A stretch of DNA of 64,000 bases from Rubrivivax sp. (GCA_004210455.1 SEFA01000014.1:1-64000), one strand, 5' to 3'. Shown: positions 50,961 to 59,706, counted from the stretch's first letter. Notes: a model not told the origin generated them from the sequence alone. Translations and numbers: made by a program.

Positions 50961-52151
50961 TCAACCCTCCTTGCTCTCCCGGGTGGGCTTGCCCTCCTTC
51001 GGCGCGCGCGGCTTGGGCAGGCCCGTCTTCGCAAAATCCGCCGGCACGCGCATCAACGCGGCCTCGGGTTCGGCGCGGCGAATATTGCGGAGCTGGTAGT
51101 TCTGTTCGCCGCTGCGCGGGTCCTTGGTCTGGACGCTGACGGTGACCTTGAGCTCGGGCGACGTCCAGACTTCGCGCGAGATCACGATCGGCTTCTCATT
51201 GCCGATCTTGCCCGCGGGAATCGTGCGCGTCGTGCGTCCGCCGGTGACCTTGAGTCCGTCGAACTCCTTGGGCGGCAGGTTGTCCGGCTGCCCGTCCTGT
51301 CCGCTGAGCTGGCCGTTGAGGATCAGCGGCTCGATCCGCATCGCCACGGCCGGGGGCAGGGGCGACATCGGCGCCAGCGGACCCAGGGAACCCGGCGGCG
51401 TCTCGACGCGGATCACGCGGACCTCCTGACCGGTTTCGCCGGGGGCAATCACGACCGGCGTCGCGATGCGCGGGTTGACGTGAACCGTCGGCGCGACCGG
51501 CGCGACTGGCGCGGCGGGGGGCCGGGCCGCCTCGACACGTGCCGTCGTCTCGCTCCGACCGAAGTTCTCTCGCGCCCAGTCGCGCATCTTCCGGCCGTAC
51601 TCGCGCATCTTGTCGTTGTAGTCGCGCATCTTCTCCTGGTACTCGCGCATGCGTTCGCCGTACTCGCGCTGGGCCTCGGCGTCCGCGCGCCCGCCGCCGA
51701 GATAACGCGCGGTCTTGCGCTCCGGATCGAGCAGCCAGTTCTCGCCGCTGACCGCATCGCGGAGGTAGACCACCTTGCGCCCCTGGCGTTCGACTTCCTG
51801 GCGCGTCCGGCCCTCGCCGTCGCGGCACAGCTGGCTGGTCTGCTGATGGACGATGCGATTGCCGTCGGCCAGCGGCTGGACGGTTTCATGCACGGCCTGG
51901 GCGCAGTAGGGCGCGCCCTTGACCACGCGTTCCGTGCTGAGGATGTGCATCGCGACGCCGGATTCGGCGATCAGCTCGGCGACGTCGGGCACGGGCGGCA
52001 CCGGGGGAACCGGTGGCACGACAGCGGGCATCACAGGCGGCGCGGGAGGCGCCGGCCGGGCGTCCGGATCCGGCGATGCCTGCGCGGCGGGCTGGGCCTG
52101 GACCGCGACGGCGGCGAGCGCCAGGGCGAGGGTGGTGAGGGAGGTCTTCAT
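50961..52151 (-). CDS. Exported protein with five tandem heptads, target gene of ECF operon
   Basis: 396 residues. Signal peptide 1-20 (VAVQAQ), then a Pro-rich region (26-56) with PPVPPVPPVP, a cysteine pair (C83, C109), and five consecutive heptads at 162-196 of form R-E/D-Y/W-x-x-K/R-M (REYGERM, REYQEKM, RDYNDKM, REYGRKM, RDWAREN). These would form a helix with a striped basic/aromatic face. The C-terminal 170 residues are beta-rich (VWTSPELKVTVSVQTKDPRSGEQNYQL). No named family. It is third in a transcript with an ECF sigma factor and a membrane anti-sigma candidate, so it is likely their envelope-stress output. Confidence 0.8.
   Translation of the reverse strand: MKTSLTTLALALAAVAVQAQPAAQASPDPDARPAPPAPPVMPAVVPPVPPVPPVPDVAELIAESGVAMHILSTERVVKGAPYCAQAVHETVQPLADGNRIVHQQTSQLCRDGEGRTRQEVERQGRKVVYLRDAVSGENWLLDPERKTARYLGGGRADAEAQREYGERMREYQEKMRDYNDKMREYGRKMRDWARENFGRSETTARVEAARPPAAPVAPVAPTVHVNPRIATPVVIAPGETGQEVRVIRVETPPGSLGPLAPMSPLPPAVAMRIEPLILNGQLSGQDGQPDNLPPKEFDGLKVTGGRTTRTIPAGKIGNEKPIVISREVWTSPELKVTVSVQTKDPRSGEQNYQLRNIRRAEPEAALMRVPADFAKTGLPKPRAPKEGKPTRESKEG
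51564..51668 (-). repeat. Five imperfect 21-bp coding repeats (heptads)
   Basis: Encodes residues 162-196 of the preceding gene as five tandem heptads with a conserved R-[ED]-[YW] start. Third-position changes between copies suggest an old duplication under selection rather than recent slippage. Confidence 0.8.
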
Positions 52152-52206
52152 GGCGGTCTCCAGGGAGGGAAGCAGGTCGTCGTTCAAGGCTGCGGTATGG
52201 GATCGA

Positions 52207-52710
52207 TCAGGGCATGACGCGCATCGCGAGCACGTCGCCCGAGGCGTGCACCAGCAACTCGGCGCGCACCGGCGCGGCCGCGTCGGCGGGGTCGTAGGGC
52301 AAGCCCAGCAAGGCGAGGCGCTCGCGCGGGACTTCGGCGGGGACCAGCCAGGCATTGCCGGTCCCGGTCTTCTCGAAGGCGGCCCAGCGATCGGCGGACA
52401 CAAGCACGATGAAGCCGCTGCCCTGATTGCCCATGACGGTGGCGCCCGATTCCCCCGGCGGCGTGGAACCGAGCAGCCAGACGCAGGCGACCAGCACCGT
52501 GGCGCACAAGGCCGGGCCGGCGAGCGCCCATCTCCAGCGGCCGGCCTTGGCCGTCTTCTGGCGGGCGGCGAACTGCTGGCGCATGGCGAGCAGCACCGCG
52601 TCGTCGCGCTCGACCGGCGGCCTGCGCTGGCGCAGGTCCTGGGCCACGGCCCAGAGCCAGTCGGCCAGGCGCGCGGAGCGGGGCGGGGAGGTGTCGGTGG
52701 TCTTCATCAT
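52207..52710 (-). CDS. Candidate membrane anti-sigma factor
   Basis: 167 residues. A cytosolic N-terminal part of about 60 residues (DAVLLAMRQQFAARQK), one membrane segment (WALAGPALCATVLVACVWLLG, about 61-81) and a periplasmic domain of about 85 residues. This one-pass layout next to an ECF sigma gene, with ATGA overlap (52707-52710), is typical of anti-sigma factors. No zinc HxxxCxxC motif is present, so it is not a ZAS-type protein. Assignment rests on context and topology. Confidence 0.75.
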   Translation of the reverse strand: MMKTTDTSPPRSARLADWLWAVAQDLRQRRPPVERDDAVLLAMRQQFAARQKTAKAGRWRWALAGPALCATVLVACVWLLGSTPPGESGATVMGNQGSGFIVLVSADRWAAFEKTGTGNAWLVPAEVPRERLALLGLPYDPADAAAPVRAELLVHASGDVLAMRVMP

Positions 52711-53354
52711 GCGGACTTCGATGAGCGTTCGATCGCGTCCGCCGGGGCGGACGGCAAGGGCGTGGACTCGTCCTTCAACGCGGCCAGCAGGCGCGCCCGG
52801 CCCCGGTGGAGACGGGTGCGCAGCGTGTTGAGTTCGACGCCGGCGATGCGGGCGGCTTCGGCATAGGCCCGCTCCTGCAGATCGACCAGCACGACGGCTT
52901 CACGGAAGGTCCAGGGCAGCGTCTGCAGCGCAGCCCACACGCGGGCCTGGTCCTGCGCGCGCACCAGTTGCTGCTCGGGCGCATCGGCAGGATCGTGGTG
53001 GAGATCCTCCGCGTCCTCGTCATGAGCGACCGGCAGGTCCCGCCAGCGGGCCAGCAGGTGATGCCGTGCCACGCCGGCGAGGTAGGCGCCCAGCGGCCCT
53101 CTGCCGGTATCCCAACCCTCGGGCCGTCCGGCGAACTGGACGAAGGCCTCCTGCATCGCGTCCGCCGCCCAGTCGGACTGGCCGCACAGCGCCAGCGCGT
53201 AGCGGTAGACGCCGGGCGACTCGCTGCGGTACAGCGGCTCCAGCGCGCTCGCGTCGCCCTGGCGCAGCCGGCGGACGAGCGCTTCGCTGGCGGCGACGTT
53301 GGCGTCGGCAGGATAGGGGCGGGCGCGGCCAGCCAGGCGGGTCCAGAAGCTCAT
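52707..53354 (-). CDS. ECF sigma-70 factor (RpoE-like)
   Basis: 215 residues. Sigma2 region: LVRRLRQGDASALEPLYRSESPGVYRYALAL with DAMQEAFVQF; sigma4 region: LQTLPWTFREAVVLVDLQERAYAEAARIAGVELNTLRTRLHRGRARL. It directs RNA polymerase to stress promoters. It heads an operon with the membrane anti-sigma candidate and an exported target. A possible ECF-type promoter (GGAAC on the minus strand at 53417-53421) lies about 63 bp upstream of the ATG. Confidence 0.94.
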   Translation of the reverse strand: MSFWTRLAGRARPYPADANVAASEALVRRLRQGDASALEPLYRSESPGVYRYALALCGQSDWAADAMQEAFVQFAGRPEGWDTGRGPLGAYLAGVARHHLLARWRDLPVAHDEDAEDLHHDPADAPEQQLVRAQDQARVWAALQTLPWTFREAVVLVDLQERAYAEAARIAGVELNTLRTRLHRGRARLLAALKDESTPLPSAPADAIERSSKSA

Positions 53355-53689
53355 CGGGCGTTCGACGTGCGTTGCGTGGTGGGCATGTTGAACGTATTGC
53401 GCGAGCGGTCCGGAAAGTTCCCGGCTCGCACAGAAGAATTTGTGGTTCGACCGTGTCGCCCGCAACCCCTCCAGGAGCCGAGCGGCTCCCCCCGTGTTTC
53501 AGGGGCATGACACTTCCACGCCACACCGGGCGACCGTCGCCCGAATGGCGAGAACCGTGCACCGTGCGATCTTCGCCAAGCGCCATTTTCAAGGCGATTT
53601 TGCGAAAGTGAGCGCCGGCCAACCGTTCCAACTTGGTGCATGCGCCAAGTGAAAACCCCAAGTGCGTGCATGGGGACCCGGTCCTAGCA

Positions 53690-53853
53690 TCCACCCCACT
53701 CGACGCGACACCCGTCCCGCGCCGGCGACAAGCCGGCACCAAGGGGGTTGCCTACGGGGGCTGAGGAGACAAACAGATCAAACCAACACCAACGAATAAC
53801 AGTGACACTGTCACAATTCGCGGGCACCTGAATCAGGTGCCCGTTTTGTTTTC
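53690..53853 (+). ncRNA. Putative small RNA (low confidence)
   Basis: A TAGCAT -10-like hexamer near 53686-53692 is followed by structured sequence (GCCGGC and GGGG segments) and ends in the terminator at 53821-53843 with TTTTGTTTTC. No coding frame or downstream gene fits a leader. No known sRNA family is recognised. Confidence 0.3.
53821..53853 (+). terminator. Strong Rho-independent terminator
   Basis: CGGGCACCTG (53821-53830) pairs perfectly with CAGGTGCCCG (53834-53843), 3-nt loop, then TTTTGTTTTC. There is no annotated plus-strand gene upstream for 3 kb except the small gene at 48.4 kb, hence the small-RNA suspicion. Confidence 0.85.
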
Positions 53854-53934
53854 GTGGCCTGGTTTTGCGCGCATCCCGCGATCGTTCTCGGCCCGTATCC
53901 GCGGCCTCGGGGCCGCCCTTGCGAGTCCTTGCAG

Positions 53935-54696
53935 ATGATCGAGTTGTTGACCGCGGCCGTGGCGTCGCTCCTGGCCGGTTTCGTCGACGCCGTGGTGGGC
54001 GGCGGCGGGCTGATCCTGGTGCCCGCACTGTTCAGCGTCTATCCGAATGCCGCGCCGGCCACCCTCTTCGGCACCAACAAGGGCGCGTCCATCTGGGGGA
54101 CGGCCTGGGCCACCCACCAATATGCCAAGCGCGTGAGCTTGCCGTGGCTCGCGCTGATGCCGGCCGCCGCCGCCGCCCTGGCCGGCAGCTTCGCCGGCGC
54201 CTGGGCCGTGACGCAGATGGATCCGAGCGGCCTGCGCAAGGCGCTGCCGGTGATCCTGCTGGGCGTGCTGCTGTACACGCTGGCGAAGAAGGACCTGGGC
54301 CGGCACCACGCACCGCGCCACGAGGCCGCGACGCAGACGTTCATCGCCAGCGCCATCGGTCTGACGATCGGGTTCTACGACGGCTTCTTCGGGCCGGGCA
54401 CCGGCAGCTTCTTCGTCTTCCTGTTCGTGCGTCTGCTGGGTTTCGACTTCCTGCACGCCTCCGCCACCGCCAAGCTGATGAACACGGCGACCAACTTCGC
54501 GGCGCTCGTGCTGTTCGCCAGCAAGGGGCACGTCTGGTGGCACGTCGCGGCGGTGATGGCGGTGGCCAACGTCGTCGGCAGCGTGGTGGGCACCCGCCTG
54601 GCGCTGGCCAAGGGCGCGGGCTTCGTGCGCGGCATGTTCGTCGTCGTGGTGTCGCTGCTCATCCTCAAGACCGGCTACGACGCCTTCCTGCGCTGA
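53935..54696 (+). CDS. TSUP (TauE/SafE) family permease
   Basis: 253 residues, about eight hydrophobic segments. The duplicated TSUP motif is clear: AGFVDAVVGGGGLILVPAL in the first half and GFYDGFFGPGTGSFFVF in the second. The family exports sulfite or sulfonate-derived anions; a substrate is not fixed by sequence. ATG 53935 begins directly before the first membrane segment. Confidence 0.94.
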   Translation: MIELLTAAVASLLAGFVDAVVGGGGLILVPALFSVYPNAAPATLFGTNKGASIWGTAWATHQYAKRVSLPWLALMPAAAAALAGSFAGAWAVTQMDPSGLRKALPVILLGVLLYTLAKKDLGRHHAPRHEAATQTFIASAIGLTIGFYDGFFGPGTGSFFVFLFVRLLGFDFLHASATAKLMNTATNFAALVLFASKGHVWWHVAAVMAVANVVGSVVGTRLALAKGAGFVRGMFVVVVSLLILKTGYDAFLR

Positions 54697-54832
54697 TCCC
54701 GTGGACGTCGCGGGCCGCTCCGCAGGAACGCCAGACGCCCTCCGAACAACACCACCATCGCTTTCCGCCAAAGGCGGGATGCCGGCGGCCCATCGCCCGG
54801 GCTACCATCCGTCCAAACAACCGCTGATCACC

Positions 54833-55651
54833 ATGCCTGTCGATCCTCAACTCCGCGCGCTGGATATCGAGATCCCCACCCAGCCCGACGTGCTGGTCAA
54901 GCTCTCGCTGCTGATGGCCGACGAGGACATCGACCTGCAAGCCGTCTCCGGCCTGGTGGAAACCGACATGGCCCTGGCGGCCGCCGTGCTGAAGGCGGTC
55001 AACTCCTCGCTGTACGGCTTGCGCGGCCGGGTGCAGACGGTGCACCAGGCGCTGACCTACCTGGGCATGCGCGAGGTCGCCGCCATCACCTTCGAGATGG
55101 GCCTGCGCGCGGCCTTCCCGCCGGCCGTCGAGCTCGAACCGGTCTGGACCCGCGCCGCCAAGCGCGGGCTGCTGATGGGCCGGATGGGCCAGATGCTGGG
55201 CGTCGACCCGTGGGCGGCGCACTCGGCGGGCCTGTTCGAGGAATGCGGCAAGGCGGTGCTCTACCGCCATGCGCCGGGGCACTATCCCGCGATGCTGCGC
55301 GCGACCAGCAGCGACAAGGAACTGGTCCAGCTGGAGCACACCGCCTTCGGCGTCAGCCACGACGCGCTGGGCGCAGCCTTGTGCGAGAGCTGGGGCCTGG
55401 CCCCGGCCGCCGTCGCCAGCGTGCGCTACCACGTGCAGTTGCAGCATGACCTGGAGATGCCGGAGGCGATGCAGCGCCGCGGCGTGGGCGCGATCTCGCT
55501 GGTCGCGTGGACGCTGATGAACAAGCCGGAAGCGCTCGACGAAACGGTGATGGAGATCGCGCCTCAGGCCCAGCTCGACGAGACGCTGATGCTGCGCGCC
55601 GCGCGCCGTGTCGAGGAACAGCTGCAGCAGGCGGAGACCCGGGGTCGCTGA
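54833..55651 (+). CDS. HDOD domain protein
   Basis: 272 residues. The HDOD signalling domain spans almost the whole protein: IPTQPDVLVKLSLLMADEDIDLQAVSGLVETDMALAAAVLKAVNSSLYG and ALTYLGMREVAAI. It lacks catalytic HD-GYP residues, so it is a signal adaptor, often with c-di-GMP genes. A diguanylate cyclase gene lies convergent, 14 bp away. Confidence 0.92.
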   Translation: MPVDPQLRALDIEIPTQPDVLVKLSLLMADEDIDLQAVSGLVETDMALAAAVLKAVNSSLYGLRGRVQTVHQALTYLGMREVAAITFEMGLRAAFPPAVELEPVWTRAAKRGLLMGRMGQMLGVDPWAAHSAGLFEECGKAVLYRHAPGHYPAMLRATSSDKELVQLEHTAFGVSHDALGAALCESWGLAPAAVASVRYHVQLQHDLEMPEAMQRRGVGAISLVAWTLMNKPEALDETVMEIAPQAQLDETLMLRAARRVEEQLQQAETRGR

Positions 55652-55665
55652 GGGTAGTCCGCCGC

Positions 55666-56988
55666 TCAGGACGCGATGCAGAGCCGGTCGCGCCCCATGT
55701 GCTTGGCGAGGTAGAGCGCCTCGTCAGCCGCCTGCAGCAAGGCCTGCGGGCTGAGATACGGATGACCCGGCTGTGACGCCGCCAGGCCGGCGCTGATCGT
55801 CACAATGCAGCCGTCCGACGGTTCGATCGACCGTCCACCCGATGGCCCACCCGGCAGTGCGTCATGAGGCACCGCCAGGCCGCGCCAAGCCTCTCTCAGC
55901 GACTCCATCAGCGCCTGCGCCGAGTCGATGTCGAAACCCGGCAGCAGCACCGCGAATTCTTCGCCGCCGAGGCGGGCCACCAGGTCGGTGTCGCGCTGGA
56001 AGTGCTCAGCGAGCAGCCGTGCCAGCCGCCGCAGCACCTCATCGCCGGCGCTGCGCCCGTGGCGCTCGTTGAACGGCTTGAGGTGGTCGACGTCGAGGAT
56101 GGCCAGCGCCAGCCTCCCCTGATCGCGCTGGGCGCGCTTGAACTCGCGCCGCAGGGCGGCATCGAACTCCCGCCGGTTGGCGATGCCGGTGAGCGCGTCG
56201 TGACGCTCCATCGAGGCGAGTTCGCGCCGCTTCGCCCCCAGGGACCGCTCCGCCTGCTGCAGCGCGCGGCGCTGGCGGGCGATCTCCTCCCGCAACTCGC
56301 GTCCGCGCGACTGCTCGCGATGCAACTCGTCGCCGAGCGAGGTCCGGACATGGTCGAGCGCCTGCTCCAGCTGCAGCAGCTCGCGAGGCCGCGGCTCGCC
56401 GGGTTCGAGCCAGGTCAGGGACTGCGGCGGCAGCGTCGGATCGAAGCGGCTGGCCTGCGCCGACAGGTGGCTCAACTGCCGCAGCAGCCAGCGATCCAGC
56501 ATGAGCGCGGCGATCAGGCCCAGGGCCGTCGCCAGCAGGAGATGGATCAGCGCGGATCGCAGCAGCGGATCGCGTCGCAGCGTGTCGCCGACGGTGGAGG
56601 CCGAGGCCTGCAAACGCAGTTCCCCGCTGCCGGCGAGCGAGAACTCGGCGCTGGGACCCGGTTCGCCGTCGTCGTCGGAGAGGGCGCGGAACTGCTGGCC
56701 GTCGTGCGTGCGGAGTTCGACGCGGCGCAGGTTGTGGCGGGTGAGGATGTGGTGCAGCAGGCCGTGCAGTGCTTCGGGGCGCTCGAGGCGTTGCTGGAAG
56801 CTGTAGGCCAGAGGCCCCGCGTACAGGAGCGGGATGGCGCTCAAGTCGGCGTCGGCCTCCGCGGCGCGCCGCTGCGTGGTCTCGCGCAACTGCCAGCCGC
56901 TGGACAACGCGACCAGCAGCAGTCCGAACACGAACAGCGCCAGCAGCGGGCGGGCGCCCACCGAGAGGCGGATGGCTTTCTGGATCAT
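55666..56988 (-). CDS. Membrane diguanylate cyclase (GGDEF)
   Basis: 440 residues. Membrane segments at 13-32 and 145-165 enclose a periplasmic sensor of about 110 residues. A coiled coil (205-262) leads to a GGDEF domain with active-site GGEEF (341-345) and the inhibitory I-site RDTD (332-335), five residues before it. It makes c-di-GMP from two GTP and should show product inhibition. Confidence 0.95.
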   Translation of the reverse strand: MIQKAIRLSVGARPLLALFVFGLLLVALSSGWQLRETTQRRAAEADADLSAIPLLYAGPLAYSFQQRLERPEALHGLLHHILTRHNLRRVELRTHDGQQFRALSDDDGEPGPSAEFSLAGSGELRLQASASTVGDTLRRDPLLRSALIHLLLATALGLIAALMLDRWLLRQLSHLSAQASRFDPTLPPQSLTWLEPGEPRPRELLQLEQALDHVRTSLGDELHREQSRGRELREEIARQRRALQQAERSLGAKRRELASMERHDALTGIANRREFDAALRREFKRAQRDQGRLALAILDVDHLKPFNERHGRSAGDEVLRRLARLLAEHFQRDTDLVARLGGEEFAVLLPGFDIDSAQALMESLREAWRGLAVPHDALPGGPSGGRSIEPSDGCIVTISAGLAASQPGHPYLSPQALLQAADEALYLAKHMGRDRLCIAS

Positions 56989-57137
56989 GCGTGGATGCCG
57001 AGCATGCGACGGAAGTCGCGCTATACACCGTCAAGTCATCGTCAGGCCATTGTGCCGAGCCGTGTTCGCTCGTTTCCCCGGGGAAACTCCAAGCCGGAAG
57101 GGGTCCCAGAATGGCCGACACCCATCAGGGGGAGACG

Positions 57138-57806
57138 ATGAAACGAATTACGGCGGCCGTCTGGCTGCTGTCCATGGCGGGCGCGGTCTGCGCCGATCCG
57201 GGGTACTACCTCGTGCGCCCTTACAGCGAGGCCGGTCAGTCCACGCTCGATCTGCGCTACTGGCACGTCGATCCGCCGGACGAGGCGCCGACGCTGTGGC
57301 CCGAGATCGGCCTGCGCTATGGCGTGAACTCGCGGTGGAGCACCGAACTGCTGCTGAGCTGGATCGGGCCGACGCTGCACGAGCAGACGCTGAGCTCGAT
57401 CAACTGGGTCAACCAGATCCTGCTCACCCAGGGTGACACGCCCTATGACCTGGGCGTGCACCTGCAGGTCATCCGCAACCGAGGGCAGGGCAACGCGATG
57501 GAGATCGGGCCGATCTTCCAGACCGAATGGGGAATGACGCAGCTCAACCTGAACGTCTTCTTCACCCATTCGGCGGGAGCCCGCCGACAGAACCTGACCA
57601 AGCTCCAGTGGCAGGTCCTGCATCGGTGGCAACCCGGTTGGCGCCTCGGTGTGCAGGGCTTCGCCGAGCCGAAGTCGTGGCGAGCCGGTCCGGTTGTCAG
57701 GTTCGACCTCGGCGGGCACGCGGAACTGACGGCGGCCTACCTCTGGGGGAACACCTACCGCAACCGTGGGGACATGCTGAGCGCCGCCCTCCAGGTCGGG
57801 TTCTGA
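57138..57806 (+). CDS. Outer-membrane beta-barrel-like exported protein
   Basis: 222 residues. A signal peptide ends VCA. The rest alternates strands with aromatic girdles (STLDLRYWHVDP, IGLRYGVNSRWSTELLLSW, QLNLNVFFTHS, LQWQVLHRWQPGWRLGVQGF, AELTAAYLWGNTYR) and ends in F (ALQVGF), the usual BAM recognition signature. GGGGGAG precedes ATG 57138. The FMN riboswitch follows. Confidence 0.82.
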   Translation: MKRITAAVWLLSMAGAVCADPGYYLVRPYSEAGQSTLDLRYWHVDPPDEAPTLWPEIGLRYGVNSRWSTELLLSWIGPTLHEQTLSSINWVNQILLTQGDTPYDLGVHLQVIRNRGQGNAMEIGPIFQTEWGMTQLNLNVFFTHSAGARRQNLTKLQWQVLHRWQPGWRLGVQGFAEPKSWRAGPVVRFDLGGHAELTAAYLWGNTYRNRGDMLSAALQVGF

Positions 57807-57860
57807 AACCTAGAATCCGCCCGCCCCGCCCACCCTCTTTCCGAAGGCGGGCGGGGCAGC

Positions 57861-58024
57861 GTTCTCAGGGCGGGGTGGAAGTCCCCACCGGCGGTATCCG
57901 GGGCGCGGTCGACAGGCCGACGACCCCGGGAGCCCGCGAGCGCCCGGCACCGCCGTTGTGGTGCCGGGGTCAGCAGACCTGGTGAGAAGCCAGGGCCGAC
58001 GGTCACAGTCCGGATGAAAGAGAT
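57861..58024 (+). promoter_or_regulatory. FMN riboswitch (RFN element)
   Basis: All conserved blocks are present in order: TTCTCAGGGCGGGGTGGAA at the 5' end, CCCCACCGGCGGTA, GAGCCCGCGAGCG, GTCAGCAGACCTGGTGAGA, and GGTCACAGTCCGGATGAAAGAGA at the 3' end, with a variable hairpin between. It controls the ribH gene 110 bp downstream. No U-tract terminator follows, so regulation is probably at translation or by Rho. Confidence 0.96.
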
Positions 58025-58133
58025 CGCGTCCATCGTCGGCCTCGCGGGCCGGCGCAAGCGTTCGCGCCTGCGCCGCCGGGCGGCCGCGCTGTGCGTGCGC
58101 GCCCTGATTCATCGTTCCAACCGAAGGGTTCAC

Positions 58134-58616
58134 ATGAATCAGACCACCCCCCACTCCCCCTCTTCCACCGCGCCCCGCGTGGCCATCGTGGCCGCGAGCT
58201 GGCACGCCGACCTGGTCGGCCGATGTCGCGAGGCCGCCATCCGCCGGCTCGAAGCCGGCGGGCCCGTCCGCGTCGAGACCTTCGAGGTCCCCGGCGCTTT
58301 CGAGATCCCGCTCCATGCGATGAAGCTCGCACGCAGCGGGCAGTTCGATGCAGTGCTCGCCTGCGCGCTGGTCGTCGACGGCGGGATCTACCGCCACGAC
58401 TTCGTCGCGCAGGCGGTCATCGACGGTCTCATGCGGGTGCAGCTCGACACTGGCGTGCCGGTGTTCTCGGCGGTGCTCACGCCCCTGGCGTTCCATGAGC
58501 ACGCAACGCACCACGGGTTCTTCCATGAGCACCTCGCGACCAAGGGCACCGAGCTCGCCGACGCCTGCCGGGCGACGCTAGAGGCCTTGCGAAAGCTGGA
58601 TGCGCTGAGCGCTTGA
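58134..58616 (+). CDS. ribH: 6,7-dimethyl-8-ribityllumazine synthase (RibH, type 2-like)
   Basis: 160 residues. Makes the riboflavin precursor lumazine. Motifs: ASWHADLVGRC, VPGAFEIPLHAMKLARSGQFDAVLACALVVDGGIYRHDFVA and VPVFSAVLTP with EHATHHGFFHEH. The His-rich end and VVDGGIYRHDF resemble RibH2 rather than the usual RibH. Its own FMN riboswitch and lack of ribB/ribE neighbours mark it as a separately controlled copy. AAGGG precedes ATG 58134. Confidence 0.93.
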   Translation: MNQTTPHSPSSTAPRVAIVAASWHADLVGRCREAAIRRLEAGGPVRVETFEVPGAFEIPLHAMKLARSGQFDAVLACALVVDGGIYRHDFVAQAVIDGLMRVQLDTGVPVFSAVLTPLAFHEHATHHGFFHEHLATKGTELADACRATLEALRKLDALSA

Positions 58617-58642
58617 GCATTGATGCGGCGGCGCCCGCGTGC

Positions 58643-58721
58643 CGTCGTCAAGCGCGGCCCTGCACAGGGTAGGAGGCCTCGCGTCCGCGAACCTCCCACC
58701 CTGTTCCGGTCCCAGGGAGAT
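58643..58721 (-). repeat. Structured intergenic repeat, copy 1 (minus orientation)
   Basis: A hairpin (58664-58704) with 13-nt arms (12 Watson-Crick pairs and one G-U) and a 15-nt loop beginning TTCGCGGACGCGA. Flanks are conserved with copy 2 at 63106-63190: 14 of 17 bases on the 5' side, and CCGCGCTTG plus GACGACG on the 3' side. It lies between convergent ribH and the rluA-family gene. Confidence 0.65.
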
Positions 58722-58733
58722 CCGTGGCGCCCG

Positions 58734-59675
58734 TTACAAGCGCGTGGCTGCGGCGGCCAGTCGGAGCGAGGTCACAAACCTCCGCGGTTGGCCGGTCACC
58801 GGATCGGTGAAGGCGATCTCGCGTGCGAGCAACTGCAGCGGACGCGTGAAGTCCACGGCGTCCTCCACGGGCTGCAGCACCGGATAGATGCGGTCGCCCT
58901 CGATGGGCAGACCCAGCGCGCACAGCTGCGCTCGAAGCTGATGCTTCACGCCGCTGTGTGGGCGCAGCTCGTAGCGCGCACGATCGACGCCGAGACGCTC
59001 GATCAGCGCGACGCGCGTGCGCGCATTCGGCACGGCACCTTCGACATCGACGGTGCACATCTGCATGAAGTCGACGGGGTGTTCTTCCAATCGACTCTCG
59101 TATTCGAAGGGCAGCCTTGCGCCGAGCTCGTCGCGCCACGGCGCGATGGCTTCGTAGACCTTCTCCACGTCACGATCGCGGAACAGTCGTTGGTACGCGT
59201 CGCGCGTGGCCGGCTGCACCGAGAACAAGGTCAGCCCCGCCGTCTCGCGATCGAGGCGATGCACCGGACTCAGATCGACCAGGCCCGTCTCGCGGCGCAG
59301 GCGCGTGAGCAAGGTCTGCTGCACGTAGCGGCCCTTCGGCGTGACCGGCAGGAAATGCGGCTTGTCGGCGACGAGCAGGTGGTCGTCGAGGTGCAGGATG
59401 CGGGCCTCGAAAGGCACCTGCGGCTCGTCCTCCAGCCAGCGCCAGTAGTACAGGCGACGCTGCGCACGATAGGGCGCCTCAGGCGTCAGCGTCGCGCCAG
59501 CGTCGTCGAGCACATCGCCGCGTGACATGCGCGCGGCCCAGTCGTCCCGGGCGACCAGTGGCAGCCGTTCGGCGAGAAAGTCCAGGACGAGTGGCCACGA
59601 TCCGGGCGGACAGGCGAGCGCGCTCGCTGCGACACCGTCGCGCAGCGGCAGGGCGAGTTTCGGAGGACGTGCCAT
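58734..59675 (-). CDS. RluA family RNA pseudouridine synthase
   Basis: 313 residues. The catalytic motif HRLDRETAG places the essential Asp at D142. Other conserved blocks are YVQQTLLTRLRRETGL, PHSGVKHQLRAQLCALGLPIEGDRIYP. No N-terminal S4 domain. It converts uridine to pseudouridine in rRNA or tRNA; the target is not determined. It ends just before the structured repeat. Confidence 0.93.
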   Translation of the reverse strand: MARPPKLALPLRDGVAASALACPPGSWPLVLDFLAERLPLVARDDWAARMSRGDVLDDAGATLTPEAPYRAQRRLYYWRWLEDEPQVPFEARILHLDDHLLVADKPHFLPVTPKGRYVQQTLLTRLRRETGLVDLSPVHRLDRETAGLTLFSVQPATRDAYQRLFRDRDVEKVYEAIAPWRDELGARLPFEYESRLEEHPVDFMQMCTVDVEGAVPNARTRVALIERLGVDRARYELRPHSGVKHQLRAQLCALGLPIEGDRIYPVLQPVEDAVDFTRPLQLLAREIAFTDPVTGQPRRFVTSLRLAAAATRL

Positions 59676-59706
59676 GTCGGAACCCTGCTTCAGCGCGGCG
59701 CGCCGC

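Larger units (their letters stand above)
53355..53934. other. 580-bp non-coding region with palindromes; possible small RNA
   Basis: No convincing gene. Three structures stand out. First, a 20-bp near-palindrome at 53631-53650 (ACTTGG-T-GCATGC-G-CCAAGT, one wobble pair). Second, CCCCA/TGGGG around AAGTGCGTGCA directly after it. Third, a 13-bp perfect palindrome GTGACACTGTCAC at 53802-53814. A strong plus-strand terminator at 53821-53843 ends a stretch starting near 53690, with no open frame of note between, so a small RNA or long leader is possible. Confidence 0.5.

Noticed and set aside
58014-58133. Leader peptide or N-terminal extension of RibH starting in the riboswitch
   Set aside because: The ATG belongs to the conserved 3' block of the FMN riboswitch; the extension is basic and unlike any RibH.
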